Source: Tenrec ecaudatus (Eukaryota; Chordata; Mammalia; Afrosoricida; Tenrecidae). Taken from it: a stretch of DNA of 64,000 nt. The notes under the pieces are model-generated. The model saw nothing but the letters and a program-made list of their open reading frames with translations, searched no databases and had not been told where the DNA came from. The position numbers and the translations under genes are program-made. The stretch covers positions 101,614,805 through 101,678,804 of the forward strand of contig NC_134541.1 in assembly GCF_050624435.1 (NCBI RefSeq). Direction: 5' to 3'. Shown here in pieces: positions 21,980 through 32,989 of the stretch; positions within the stretch are counted from its first letter, which is position 1, and the number at the start of each line of letters is the position of its first letter.

Positions 21980-22180
21980 GAAGCCCTGGTGGCATAGAGG
22001 TTCTGCGCTGGGCTGCTAATCAAGGTTGGCAGTTTGAAACCACCAGCCGCTCCACAGGAGAAAGATGAGGCTTTCTACGCCCATAGAGTGCTACAGTCTC
22101 AGAAACCTGCAGGAGCAGTTTTACCTTCTCCAAGAGCGTCAGCTAGGATTCAGAATTGACTTGATTGTAGTAGTTTTGTT
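21980..22180 (+). repeat. AfroSINE
   Basis: This is a clear sense copy: 'gaagccctggtggcatagag', 'ctgggctgctaatcaaggtt', 'ggcagtttgaaaccaccagc', 'gatgaggctttctacgccca', 'agtctcagaaacctgcagga'. The tail 'gattcagaattgacttgatt' runs into an antisense L1 end. Confidence 0.9.
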
Positions 22181-23045
22181 TTTAACAGTTTTATTGGCTT
22201 ATAATTCACAAATCATACAATTCCATAGTCCAATCATTTTAATAAGAGTTGTACAATCATCACCAGTCAATTTTAGAAGATCTTTAATCTTGTACTCATC
22301 ATCATTAGCTTCTCAGTTCTCTCAACCTTCCTTTCCTTAACCCCAAGGGAATATTAATCCAATTACTGTCTCTATATAGATTTATCTGTCCTGGATGTCA
22401 CATACAGAGAAACATTAGAAAACAACAACAACCCACAAACAAACCTAACAGCAATAACAAAGTAAAACTGAGCAAACCTTCAAAGGAAAAGAAATCAGAA
22501 AATATTAGAAACTAGAACAAGATTTAAAGTGGCATTGAGTTTTTAAGTTTTGTGCATTATACATCTTCAACTGAAATGAGAGGTGGTGTATAAACCTCAG
22601 AGTAAGTGCTTGGTGTATCTTCAAAATGCACTTCCCGGGTAGACGCTTGGGTCTCATTCTCAGACGTGGAACCCACTGAGCAGTGTCTTCCGGTCACAGT
22701 CACAGAGCCAACCTCAAACTAAACCAACTCCCACCGCGTCCCCGCCTCTCTCCAGGATTCTGTCTTACTTTATGAGCAGTGACGTGTATCTTATATTTTT
22801 AACGATCTACTTTATGGATTTATTTTTCTTTTGCTTCTGCCTCCCTTTTCCCCTCTCCGTTCCACCTCTGCCTCCAACCCCCTCGGGATCTATAACATCT
22901 ATTTCTTTAAGGATGAGAACTTTTTTCCTTGATTTTTTGGGGGGTCTTTTATTTGTCTTGATGAGGTGGACTAACTGCTCAGCATAACATCTTCCACATC
23001 CATCCATGTCATGAGGTGTTGGACAGGTTTATCATGATTCTTGGT
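22180..23045 (-). repeat. Old L1 3' end, antisense
   Basis: The forward text starts 'aacagttttattggcttata' and 'attcacaaatcatacaattc', then 'gttgtacaatcatcaccagt', the reverse complement of an old L1 tail. Near 22,980-23,030 'cagcataacatcttccacat' is the antisense of the ORF2-end phrase 'ttatgctgag'. A second such tail is at 40,735-40,880. Confidence 0.7.
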
Positions 23046-23066
23046 GAGGCATAGCATTTCATGGAT

Positions 23067-23195
23067 GGCGCCCTGGTGGTGAAATGGTAAAACATTGAAT
23101 TGCTAACTACAAGGTCTGCAGTTCAAAACTACCAGCCTCTTGTTAGGAAAAAGACCAGGTTTTCTACTCCTGTCGAGTTACAGTCTCGAGTCAGT
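23067..23195 (+). repeat. AfroSINE, 3' truncated by microsatellite
   Basis: The sense text 'ggcgccctggtggtgaaatg', 'gctaactacaaggtctgcag' and 'gttttctactcctgtcgagt' ends at 'agtctcgagtcagtctgtct', where a TATC tract replaces the SINE tail. Confidence 0.8.
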
Positions 23196-23204
23196 CTGTC
23201 TATC

Positions 23205-23300
<96 letters not shown>
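23196..23300. repeat. (TATC)n microsatellite
   Basis: About 25 tetranucleotide units occur with one interruption ('atctatcatctatctatc'). A long near-perfect run suggests it is highly mutable. It is not a CRISPR-like array. Confidence 0.95.
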
Positions 23301-24133
23301 AGATAGGCAAGATAAACAATCCTGAGGAGAAAACAATGACACTGACAGTTCCCTGGGGGACAGAGGAGAGGGGGAGGTGTGGGAAACGGAGGGGGGAGCC
23401 GCAAAACCCAGGGACAAGGAAACAATAAGATATCTGAAATCAATGGTGAGGCAGGTATAGAATCCCTGGTAGGGTTCAATCAAGGGCAATGTAGCCAGAG
23501 GAGAGCCGAATGAAGGTCGAACATGATAGTGAGACAGGAGGAAATAAAGGAAAGAACTAGGAGGCAAAAGGCATTTACAGAGGTATAAATATAGGTATGT
23601 ACATATGTAAATATATTAATATATAACAATAGGAATATAGGCCTATATATTTATATGTTAAGTATTAAGGCAGCAGATGGTCATTGGGCTTCTACTCAAG
23701 TCCTCCCTCAATGCAAGAACACTTTGTTCTGATAACCTGGGATTCTATGATGCTTACCCTTCTGACAGGATTGCTGAGGACAAAATGAGTGCATAAGCAA
23801 ATGTGGTGAAGAAAGCAGATAGTGCCCGGCTCTTAAAAGACATAGCGTCTAGGATCTTAAAGGCTTGAAGGTAAACAATCAGCCATCTTACCTGGGAAGC
23901 AACAAAGCCCACATGGAAGAAGCACACCAGCCTATGTGATCACGAGGTGTCAACAGGATTTGTTATCAGGCATCAGAAGACCCAAAACTGTCACATCGAT
24001 GTGAATGAGTGGGGCTGGAGTGGAGACTCAAAGTCCATCTGTCAACATCCTTTCACAGAAGGGTCACAAGGAAGGGACGAGTCAGCCAGGGTGCAGTATA
24101 ACACCAATGAAACATATAACATTTCTCTAGTTC
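23301..24133 (+). mobile_element. L1 3' UTR segment, sense arm of an inverted pair
   Basis: It runs 'gataaacaatcctgaggaga', 'gaacatgatagtgagacagg', 'gcaagaacactttgttctga', 'agcaaatgtggtgaagaaag' and 'catggaagaagcacaccagc' and stops at 'atttctctagttcttt', before the L1 3' end. An antisense L1 copy follows without a gap. Confidence 0.75.
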
Positions 24134-25425
24134 TTTAAAAATAATTTTTAATCACTTTATTGGGAGCTCATAAAACTCTTATCACTATCCATCCATCCAT
24201 CCATCCATCCATCCATTGTCAAGCACATTTGTTTACATCATCATTTTCAGAACATTTTCTTTCTGCTTAAGCCCTTGGTATCAGCTTCTCATTTTCCCTC
24301 CCTCCCTCCCCTACCCTCTCTTCCTCATAAATTTTATAATTTTTTTCATGTCTTCCACCAACCAATATCTCCCTTCACCCACTTTTCTGTTGTCCATCCC
24401 CCTGGGAGGGGTTTATGTGTAGATCATTGTAATTGGTTCCCCCTTTCTCCCCTCACCTTCCCCTTCCCCTCCTGGTATTGCTACTCTCATGATTGGTCCT
24501 GAGGGGTTTATCTGTCCTGGATTTCCGGTGTCTCCAGCTCTTATCTGTACCCGTGCACATGCTCTGGTCTAGCTGGATTTGTAAGGTAGAATTGGGATCA
24601 TAATAGTGCGGAGTAGGGAGGAAGTGTTTAGGAACTAGAGGAGATTTGTATGTTTCATCAGTGTACCCTGACTGGCTCATCTCCTGCCCATGAGCCTCTG
24701 TAAGGGGATGTCCAATTGCCTACAGATGGGCTTTGGATCTCCTCTCCACACTCCCTCCCATTCACAATGATATGATTTTTTGTTCTTTGATGCCTAATAC
24801 CTGATCCTATCAACACATCATCACACAGGCGGGTGTGCTTCTTCCATGTGGGCTTTGTTGCTTCTCAGGTAGATGGCTGCTTGTTTACCCTCAAGCCTTT
24901 AAGATCCCAGATGCTATATCTTTTGATAGCCAGGTACCATCAGCTTTCTTTACCACATTTACTTATGCACCTGCTTTGTCTTCAGTGATTGTGTCCGGAA
25001 GATGCGCATCATGGAATGCCAGTTTAACAGAACAAAGTGTTCTTGCATTGAGGGAGTACTTGAGTGGGGGACCAATGTTCATCTGCTACCTTAATACCAA
25101 ACCTATGAATATATGCACATAGATCTATTTTCCCATCCTCATATATAAATATATTTGCATATGTACATGCCTGTATTTAGACCTCTATAAATACCCTTTG
25201 CCTCCTAGTTCTTTCCTCTATTTCCTTTTACTTTCCTCTTGTCCCACTGTCATGCTCAGCCTTCATTTGGGTTTCAGTGATTCCTCTCAGTTACATTGCC
25301 TTTGATCAAGCCCTACCAGGCCTCCTATACCCTCTTCACCACCGATTTTGGATCACTTGTTGTTCCCTTGTCCCCAGGTTTGTTAACACCACTTCCTTTC
25401 CCCCAACTTCCTCTCTTTCATGTGA
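24134..25425 (-). mobile_element. L1 3' UTR, antisense, with (ATCC)n near its 3' end
   Basis: The reverse complement ends in the usual L1 terminus: 'cactttattgggagctcata' on the forward strand is the antisense of the tail. A (catc)n run lies at 24,187-24,216, and 'attggtcctgaggggtttat', 'gctggatttgtaaggtagaa', 'caggcgggtgtgcttcttcc' and 'gtcccactgtcatgctcagc' follow in reverse order. It overlaps in content with 23,301-24,133. Confidence 0.75.
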
Positions 25426-25574
25426 GCTGGGCCTTTTCATGAAGGTTGGCACACATGGACCTCTCAGCTGCCTTTCAATTCAGGTAAGCCACGCACAGCA
25501 AGTCCCTGGGTACAAACATCCAACTTACAGCCCACTTGTCCTTTAATAGTATGTAAAGTTGGCCTCACTTCAAA

Positions 25575-25815
25575 ACTAACCTCACTCCATAACTAGCCTG
25601 ACTGCCATTGACTTGTTTCCAATTCACAACGAAACCAAACTCACTGCCATAGAGTTGCTGCTGCCGCAGAGGGACCCTATCAGACAGGGCAGAACTGCCC
25701 TGTGGGTTTCTGAGCCTCATCTTTCTCCCTTTAAATAACTGGTGGTTTTGAACTTCTAACCCTTCAAATTGCAGCCCAACTGAAAGCCACTACTCTATCA
25801 GGGTTCCCCAAGTCC
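25575..25815 (-). repeat. AfroSINE, antisense
   Basis: The forward text 'actgccattgacttgtttcc' and 'aaactcactgccatagagtt' suggests two tails, followed by 'gacagggcagaactgccctg', 'ggtggttttgaacttctaac' and a worn head near 25,790. Confidence 0.75.
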
Positions 25816-25939
25816 TTACTTTCAATAAAATTCATCATCATAATCAACTTCCATCACTCACTGCACGGGAGTGGAATAGGCTTTAAGCCTTTTCTTGCAA
25901 TGAATAAGACTAAGCAGACAGACATCAGTTGAGAGAGAA

Positions 25940-26045
25940 CAACCGGGCCTTGTACTCCCATAAAGAGTTACAGACTTGGAAACAGTTCTACCCTGTCCAG
26001 TAGGGTCACCGTGAGTCGGAATCAACTTGATGGCAGTGAATATGT
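25940..26045 (+). repeat. AfroSINE 3' part
   Basis: The text 'cttgtactcccataaagagt', 'tacagacttggaaacagttc', 'tagggtcaccgtgagtcgga' and 'atcaacttgatggcagtgaa' is the 3' half of a sense copy. Confidence 0.8.
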
Positions 26046-26554
26046 TTAATTTTTTTTTTGGTTGGAGGCACCATATGCACTAGTTCTGAGCGTCCATACC
26101 CGTTTCACACAAAAAAGGAACCTTGTTTACAAGAGGCTCTTTGCCTACAATCTCACAGCAGGAAAACAGTCAAAGCCTTCATGAGAACTCAAGTCCCCCG
26201 ACCTCCAACCCTGAACTTGATCAACACAGAGGCACATGACCCTTTCCCGATGCTTCCTCCTCAAAGAATCCGAGTGCAGCAGACCCTCGGTGCACCCTTG
26301 CTTGCAAGCGCCATCAGCAGAGTGAGGGATAAAAAGCGCCTGTGACCATTACAGAGGCACAGAAGACTCTGAGAAAAAGTGGGGTGCATTCACACGTCTC
26401 CTGTCCCTGGCCCCTGCGTGCCACATCTGGAGGGTAATTCTAAGTATTAAAATATTTTGGAAGAAAATATTTCAAAACAACAGATTCCCCTCCCCCCGCC
26501 GAACTTCCTCCCAAGATGGAGAAACCACAGGGTGAGTTCTCTTTTCCAAATGAG

Positions 26555-26790
26555 TGCATTAACATTGCTCCTCCAAACTGGACCTCTGAAGAGGACTAAC
26601 ATTCACCCAAACTCCAGCACAGCTTGATCTCCATTTGAGAACAAGCCTTATCTATTGCCCAATATTCTTCAGGCAATGGACTGGCTGGAGCAGCGGATGC
26701 AAGGTAGCATTCTGCGGGATGAATCCAACCCCACACGGGTGACATGCCAAATAAAATTTTTGAAAATGTGAATGTGAAAGTCCTCAGGGA
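26555..26790 (+). repeat. Copy 1 of an unassigned dispersed repeat
   Basis: The words 'gagaacaagccttatctatt', 'gcccaatattcttcaggcaa' and 'tggactggctggagcagcgg', then 'caaggtagcattctgcggga', align in order with 27,500-27,660. I do not recognise the family. Confidence 0.6.
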
Positions 26791-27429
26791 GGGGAGGTAG
26801 ATTCTCTACAGTTGGACACAATCTCTGCCACTCCCTGTTGCCATACACATGCCAGCCTCATTCATTTACATGATCTCACAGTCCCTTGCATGTTGCTATG
26901 CCACCGGTATTTCAATACCAGCAGGATCACCCATGGTGAACAGGTGTCAGCAGAGCTTCCAGATTAAGAACGGATATGAAGAAGGAATAAGCTGGCCACT
27001 TCTCAGACACTTGCCACTGACAACCTTATAAATGGCCATGGGGCATTTCCAGATACAGGGCTGGAAGCTGAGCCCCTCAGGTCGGGAGGCACTCAAACTG
27101 TGCCCGAGGGAGAGCTGCCTACTCGAAGTAGAGTCGACCTTAATCGTGTGGGTGAGTAAAGCTTTGTGGCTCTTTGCGTGAAGATGGGGCACGATTCGAA
27201 ATGAGAGCAAGCAGTGGCAACTTTCCATCACTCACTGAAGCACAATGCAAGAATGTATGAAGCATACATCTAGGGAGATCAGTTGTCCAAAAATGAAGTG
27301 GCACGAACAGAGATTGATACTCTAGACATTTGTGAGCAGAAATGGACTGCCGTTGGTCATTTGAGTCCAATAATCTTATAATTTCTGATGCCAGGAGTAA
27401 ACTACCGCAAAGGAATAGCATGGCACAAC

Positions 27430-28134
27430 TGAGGGATGGGAGGAAAGTGGGCACTAAACAGGGTGTGCACGGGACAAAAATCCCCCCTAATTCCAGCAAA
27501 TCTCGCTCTCCACCTGAGAACTTGCCTTATCTACTGCCCAGTGTTCTTCAGGCAATGGACACGCTGGAGTAGCAAATGCAAAGTAGCATTTTGTGGGACA
27601 AATTCAACCCCACACATGGATGGCATGCTAAATACATTTTTTGAAAATTTGCACAGAGTGCGTTAGAGAGCTGAGTTTAGAAGGTCAAAGGCATGGTTCT
27701 GACTCAAACAGTTGAAGCTTTGTCAGTTGATCCTCCCTCTGATTCATGCTGGACCCAATCTGCTTTTCAACATTTTCGGTATTTTTGTTTTGTTTTGTTT
27801 GTTCATAGTAGAGTGTATTTCAGAGGTTTTATGTCATTGGAGGTCACCCTCATGAAGTTGTGTTATATGTTTGTATGTGTTTTGGTATAAGAAGCCCAGG
27901 ACTGATGAACCTATAGGGACAGCAAGTAGAATAAGGGTTTCCGGGGGAGCGGGGTGTAAAGTGATGGGGGGTGGGCAGGGTGGTAAAAAGGAGATGATGT
28001 TAAGGAGTCCAGGAAGAAAAAGAATGTTTGGAAACTGACTGCTAGCAATTGTACAATTCAGCTTGACACAATTGAACTATCGAATGATATGATTTACACA
28101 TTAACTCCCAATTAATAATAAACGTTTAAAAAGG
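27430..28134 (+). mobile_element. Retroposon inserted in the RTE, holding repeat copy 2
   Basis: RTE-like sequence ends near 'gcaaaggaatagcatggca' and resumes at 'gcatttcaatgtttatctgg'. The insert includes the repeat shared with 26,555-26,790, a TTTTG-rich tract at 27,780-27,800, a G-rich block at 27,930-27,990, and the end 'cttgacacaattgaactatc', then 'aataataaacgtttaaaaag'. The layout and the near-terminal wording resemble the L1 3' UTR family but are highly divergent, so an L1 cousin is possible. No clean duplication is seen. Confidence 0.5.
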
Positions 28135-28138
28135 GCAT

Positions 28139-28838
28139 TTCAATGTTTATCTGGAAGTACAATGCTGTCTGTGATAGAATAATATATAATAAGTCTACAA
28201 GAAAGTCCAATTAATACGGATTGTTATTCAAATTTACCCTTCAACTTCTAAAGCTAGTGAACAAGAAACTGAAGAATTCTACCAACTTTTTCTGTTTGAA
28301 ATTGATCAACTGTGCAATCCAGATCTAGTAATAATTACTAGTGATTGGAATGCTGAAGTTGGGAACAAAGAAGGAAGCCCAGAAATTGGTAAAAATGGCC
28401 TTGGTGATAGAAATGAAACTGAATATCACATGATAGAATTTTGCAAGACCAATAACTTCTTCATTTTAGCTATATTTTTTTTCAACAGTGCAAACAGCAA
28501 CTCTTCATGTAGACTTTGCTGGCTGAAACACACAAGAATCAAACTGGCTATGTCAGTGGGAAGAGACGATGGAGAAGCACAATAAACACCAGGAACTCAA
28601 AATAGGCCAGGAGTCGACTGCGGAACAGACCATCAATTGCTCATATGCAAGTACAGGTTGCTGCTGAAGAAATTAAAACAAGTCCACACGAGCCAAAATA
28701 CAACCTTGCGTCTATCTGACCTGAATTTAGAGAACGTCTTAAGAACAGATTTGATGCATTGAACCCTAAAGACAGAACACCTGATGAGCTGTGGGAGGAC
28801 ATCAAGATCATCATTCATGAAGAAAGCAAAAGCTCATT
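28139..28838 (+). pseudogene. RTE endonuclease-coding segment
   Basis: In broken frames this reads the APE-type endonuclease of the RTE clade: IITSDWNAEVGNKEG near 28,330-28,372 (the family motif has GDWNAKVG), followed by EFCKTNNFF near 28,437. The phrase 'ggaacagaccatcaattgct' near 28,622 corresponds to the end of the domain (CGTDHQLL). The role would be nicking target DNA for target-primed reverse transcription. A SDWN-for-GDWN change and stops mark it as dead. Confidence 0.8.
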
Positions 28839-29448
28839 TATTATTTTTTTTATTTAAAATAATTTTGTTGGGGTTCTTACAGATATTATAACAATTCATA
28901 ATTCAATTATATCAAGCAAACTTGTACATACATTGCCATCGTCATCATTTTAAAACCTTGTATTTCTACTTGAGTCCCTATTATCAATTCCTCTCTTTTC
29001 TCTCTCATACTCCTAAAACCTTGATAAATTACATATTATTATTATTTTCATATTTACACCATATGCTGTATCCTTTAACCCATGTTTCTGTTATTTGTCC
29101 CCCTTGGATGGGGTGTGTTATACATCCATCATTACTATTGGTTCCCCCTTTCTCCCTCTTTCCCTCTGCTCCCCCTGCACTCATGGTATTGCTATTCCCA
29201 TTACTGTTTCTGAGGGGTTTATCTGGCCTGGCTTCCGTGTGTTAAAAGCTCTTATCTGTACCGATGTACATACTCTGGTCTAGCAGGATTTGTGAGGTAC
29301 AAGTGGGGTCATGCTAGTGGTGGGGAGGAAGCATTAAAGAGCCAGATGAATGTTGTGTATTTCCTTGGTGCTATACTGCACCCTGGCTGAATCGTCCCTT
29401 CCATGTGACCCTTCTGTGAGGGGATATCCAATTGAGCAAAAGCTCATT
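28825..29448 (-). mobile_element. 5'-truncated L1, antisense, with 14-bp duplication
   Basis: agcaaaagctcatt occurs at 28,825-28,838 and again at 29,435-29,448. The 596-bp insert starts with the antisense A-rich tail ('tattattttttttatttaaa') and continues 'gttggggttcttacagatat', 'tatatcaagcaaacttgtac' and 'gcctggcttccgtgtgttaa'. It ends 'gggatatccaatt' inside the L1 3' UTR. This is a textbook 5'-truncated L1 in the middle of RTE coding sequence. Confidence 0.9.
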
Positions 29449-30324
29449 CAACAAACAGGCAGGAAAGAAAAAAATCAAAGTGAATGTCAGAAGAGACTCT
29501 AAACTTGATCTCCAATGTAGATGGAAGACATGATGAGATAAAATAAGTGAGCAGAAAATGTTGAGGTGATAATGTATTATAGTGACATGTACAACGACCT
29601 GGAATTGGAAAGCAAAAAGAGAAGAAAAAAAACAGGAATAACATGCAAAGACAGGGTAGAGATGAAAGACTGAAGAAAAATTTCAAGCCTTGAGTTGCAA
29701 TATTGGAAAATTCTATGGGCGAAATGTTGACCAATGAAAGCAGCAGCAAAAGAAGATGGAAAGCCTGCACAGAAACACTACAGCGATGGTAAAAACAAAT
29801 CCTTAGACAGTCAACCATTCAAGAGATAGCAAGTGATCCAGGACCAGTGGTCCCGAAGGAAGAAGTCAAAGTTGTATTGAAGGCACTTGGGAAAACAAGG
29901 CTCCAGGAATTCATGGAATACTAATAGATGCTTCCACAAGTTGATGAAGCCCTGGAAACACTCATTGGGGCATGCCAAGAAAATGGAAGACAGCTGCCTG
30001 GCCAACCAACTGGAAGAAATCTATATTTGTCCCCATGCCAAAGAAAGGTGACAAAACAGAATGGGGAACTTGTTGAACAATATTATATCACATGCAAGTG
30101 AAATTTTTTTAAAGATCACTCAAAAAAAAAAAGATTGTAGCAGTACACTGACAGGGAGAGGCTAGAAATTTAATCTGGATTCAGATGAGGATGTGGCACA
30201 ACGGATATCATTGCTGCCTTCAGATGGATCTTGCCTAAAAGCCGAGAATACCAAAAAAAAAGTGTTTACTTGTGTTTTATTGACTATGCAAAGGCACTGG
30301 ACTGGCCACTCATAACAAAGTCTG
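29449..30324 (+). pseudogene. RTE linker and reverse-transcriptase N-terminal segment
   Basis: The segment reads collinearly with the RTE polyprotein in shifting frames. KALGKTRLQEFMEY near 29,880-29,920 is the 'K-A-L-G-K-N-K-A-P-G' region of the RT domain. A PTNWKKSIFVPMPKKGDKTE-like stretch lies near 30,005-30,060, and CFIDYAKA is encoded at 30,273-30,296. Poly(A) runs and stops interrupt it. It is cut at 30,324. Confidence 0.75.
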
Positions 30325-31630
30325 GACAATGTGAAAAGAGGGGTGGGGGGGGCATAGGGAAAGACAAAGGCATTGTGTGAACAGGACACTAATCTACCAC
30401 CAGGAGGGTATTGTTTATGTCTCCAGGAAAGGGAGACAGGGACCAGACCTCAACCTGGTGCACCAATCCTTGAGGACAACATACCAGCATGAAGCAATGA
30501 ACTAACAGAGAGGTCTGCAAGGCTGGGCCAGACCCTACCCCAGCGGTGTTGACTCCATTGTCGACCCCCTCCCCAGAAGAATTCGCTACAGAGGATAGCA
30601 TTGAAGATACAGCCTGGGGAGAGTAGCAGGTCTGCCCAGATCACACGGGAGCAAACTAACAGGGAGGGGGCGAGAGAGAGAGAACAGCTTCGTGGCCCAT
30701 CAAGCTTTGAGGATGACATTTTGCCATTCGTGCTCAGAGCAGGCAATACACACAGAGGACCACAGGGTCGGCCTCACCACAAGACATGACCTCCCCTTAC
30801 TCTCAGAGCTACAGGGGGAAGCACCGGAGACACAGTGTGGGAATTGTACCAAATCCCCCACTCTCATCTCCCTCCACACACACACACAAGGACGTAAAAC
30901 AAATGGAGCACAACAGACAGCAAAGGGGAGCAAAGCAACAGAGTCCTGAGAAATTCTGAAAAGAGACCTCAGACTAGGGGGACAGGGCTTGGCAGTACCT
31001 CAAACATGATCAGAAAACATTCATAAGGGCCAGCAGATAAGCCTGAAACTATTCCTAGCCCCCCCCCACCCAAGTCTATCTATATAAGATAGGAGAATAA
31101 ACAATCCTGAGGAAGAAACAATGTGTCCGATGGTTCCAGGGGACATGGGAGAGGAGAAGGTGGGGGAAAGGGGTGGGGGAGCCAACAAACCCAGGGACAA
31201 GGGAACAACAAGAGATGTAAAATCGGTGGTTAGGAGGCATAGAATGCTGGTGGGGTTCGATCAAGTGCAATGTAGCTGAGAGGAAGCACAGAGAGTTGAA
31301 AGAAGGTCGAACATGATAGTGGGACAGGAGGAAAGCAAAAGGAAATGAGGGGGGAAATTAGGAAGCAAAAGGCATTTATGGAGGTATAAATATAGGCGCG
31401 TACATATGTAAATATATTGATACGGATATAGGTGTATGTACATCTATTATAGGTGAAGTAGTAAGGTATCAGACAGACATTGAGACTCTACTTAAGTCCT
31501 CCCTCAATGCAAGGATACTTTGTTCTAACAGCCTTGCATTCTGTGATGCTGACCTTCCCTGACATGCTCACTGAAGACAAAATGGGGGCATAAGCTAATT
31601 ATTTATTAAAATAAAAATAAACAAAGTCTG
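30314..31630 (+). mobile_element. L1 3' UTR insertion with 11-bp duplication and early tail
   Basis: aacaaagtctg occurs at 30,314-30,324 and 31,620-31,630, bracketing a 1,295-bp insert. The insert begins in the L1 3' UTR ('gtattgtttatgtctccagg', 'gcaccggagacacagtgtgg', 'acatgatagtgggacaggag') and reaches 'gaagacaaaatgggggcata'. There it jumps straight to an A-rich tail 'ttattaaaataaaaataa', lacking the final 800 or so bases of the family's 3' UTR. Confidence 0.85.
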
Positions 31631-32466
31631 AATAAGAGTGTGGGAAACTGGAATTTCAAAATACTTCCTTGTGCTCATGCAGAGCCTGTACATGGCCCTG
31701 GAGACAGTCCTGGGGAATACTGCATGATTTAAAGTCAGGAAAGGTGTGCATCAGGGTTGGATCCTCTCACCATACTTATTCAATCTGTATATAATTCAAA
31801 TAATTCAAGAGGCTGTGCTATATGAAGGAGAATGTGGCGTCTGGATGGGATGAAGGCTTACTAACAACCTGTGCTAGGCAGATGACACAACTTGCCTCCC
31901 TGAAAGAGTTTTGGAATACTTGCAGATGAAAATCAGACTGCAGCCATCCTCAGCGTGGATTGTAACTTCATGTAAAGAAAAGAAACATCCTCACCACTGG
32001 GCCAGTGGACGACATCCTGATGATGGATCCAGAAAAGAGAGACGTCATCAAGCATCTCCCTTTGCTGCCACCCACCGTCCATGCTCATGAAACCAGCAGT
32101 GATGAAATCAAAGCGTGTCTTGCGATGGCCAGAGACCCTGCTCAAGACCTCCTACAAGTGTTGAAGAGCAGGGAGGTCGCCTCGAGGACGAAGATGCGCC
32201 TGATCTGATCCATGGCATTTTCAACCACCTCATAAGTCTGTGAAAGTTGGGCAGTGACTAAGGAGGACGGTAGAGTAGAATAGTCACTGTATTTGAAGCG
32301 CGATGTTGGCAACGAGCATTGGACGTATCATGGACTGCCAGGAGAACACACACATCGGTCTCGCAGGAAGCGTGGGACCTGGCAGTGCTTCGTCCTGCTG
32401 TTCACAGGGTAGCAATGAGCCGGAACCACCTTGACAGCACCCCACAACAATAACAACAGCAACAAC
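31631..32466 (+). pseudogene. RTE reverse-transcriptase and C-terminal segment
   Basis: After the second duplication the RTE continues. RKGVHQGWILSPYLFNLYI near 31,738-31,794 is RT motif B-like, and the YADD catalytic box at 31,875-31,886 reads stop-A-D-D because TAT became TAG (31,875-31,877). C-terminal text follows: 'tgttggcaacgagcattgga' and 'tcatggactgccaggagaac', ending 'gagccggaaccaccttgaca' and a (CAA)n-like tail. A 67-codon open frame at 32,005-32,208 is a chance remnant. Confidence 0.8.
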
Positions 32467-32989
32467 CCTGCCTCTGATAAGTAACCCTTAGCTTCTCCAG
32501 AAGAATTTTTTTAGTATGCTTAAACGCCAAGAGTTGCTTTTGATGGCCAAGTGCCATTACAAGCAATCTTCCCACCCCATTCGTCAGAGCCAGCTATTTT
32601 AAGAACCATCAACCATCCACTGCCCTGTATCTTCCAGTTCCAGGAAATTCTCTTGAATCAACTCTTGGATAAGTTCCTTCCTTCTGTTTTCTTGGTTCTC
32701 AGAACCACTGCAGTAGAGTACCCAAGAAGTGAGCCAAGTAGAGAAAAGAGAAGCTAAACTGAGCTGCGAAAGGAGACAGGGTGTCAGCAGGAAAGTCATT
32801 GGGTTGTGTGACGAGAGGAGAGTTGGTTGAGATTTTGAACAACGATTTCGAAGTGATTTTTCAATGGGAGCAGTTGCTTTTTTAAGGGACATTGGGCATG
32901 GAAGTGGAGGGTGGAGGTGTTACTGGCATCTAGAAGGTAGATGTTGCTAAATGCCCTACAGTGTATAAGTCAGCACCCCCACATACAAC

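Larger units (their letters stand above)
26880..32466 (+). mobile_element. Long RTE/BovB-clade LINE copy, broken by three insertions
   Basis: Four segments collinear with one RTE element make up this copy. 26,880-27,430 is the 5' region ('caggatcacccatggtgaac', 'gagcccctcaggtcgggagg', 'agtagagtcgaccttaatcg'). 28,135-28,838 is endonuclease coding. 29,435-30,324 is linker and reverse transcriptase. 31,620-32,466 is the end of the reverse transcriptase, the C-terminus and a (CAA)n-like tail ('caccccacaacaataacaac'). The intervening 27,430-28,134, 28,839-29,434 and 30,325-31,619 are later insertions. Many stops show it is inactive. Confidence 0.85.

Noticed and set aside
21980-22060. tRNA gene suggested by the SINE head
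   Set aside because: The head keeps only a degenerate tRNA-like promoter and is joined to the SINE body and LINE-like tail, so it is a retroposon.
23196-23300. Regularly spaced repeat that might suggest a CRISPR-like array
   Set aside because: It is a pure tetranucleotide microsatellite without spacers, in a mammalian genome.
23301-25425. Twin-primed single L1 insertion
   Set aside because: The sense and antisense parts contain the same stretch of the 3' UTR, which one insertion cannot provide. Two insertions are simpler.
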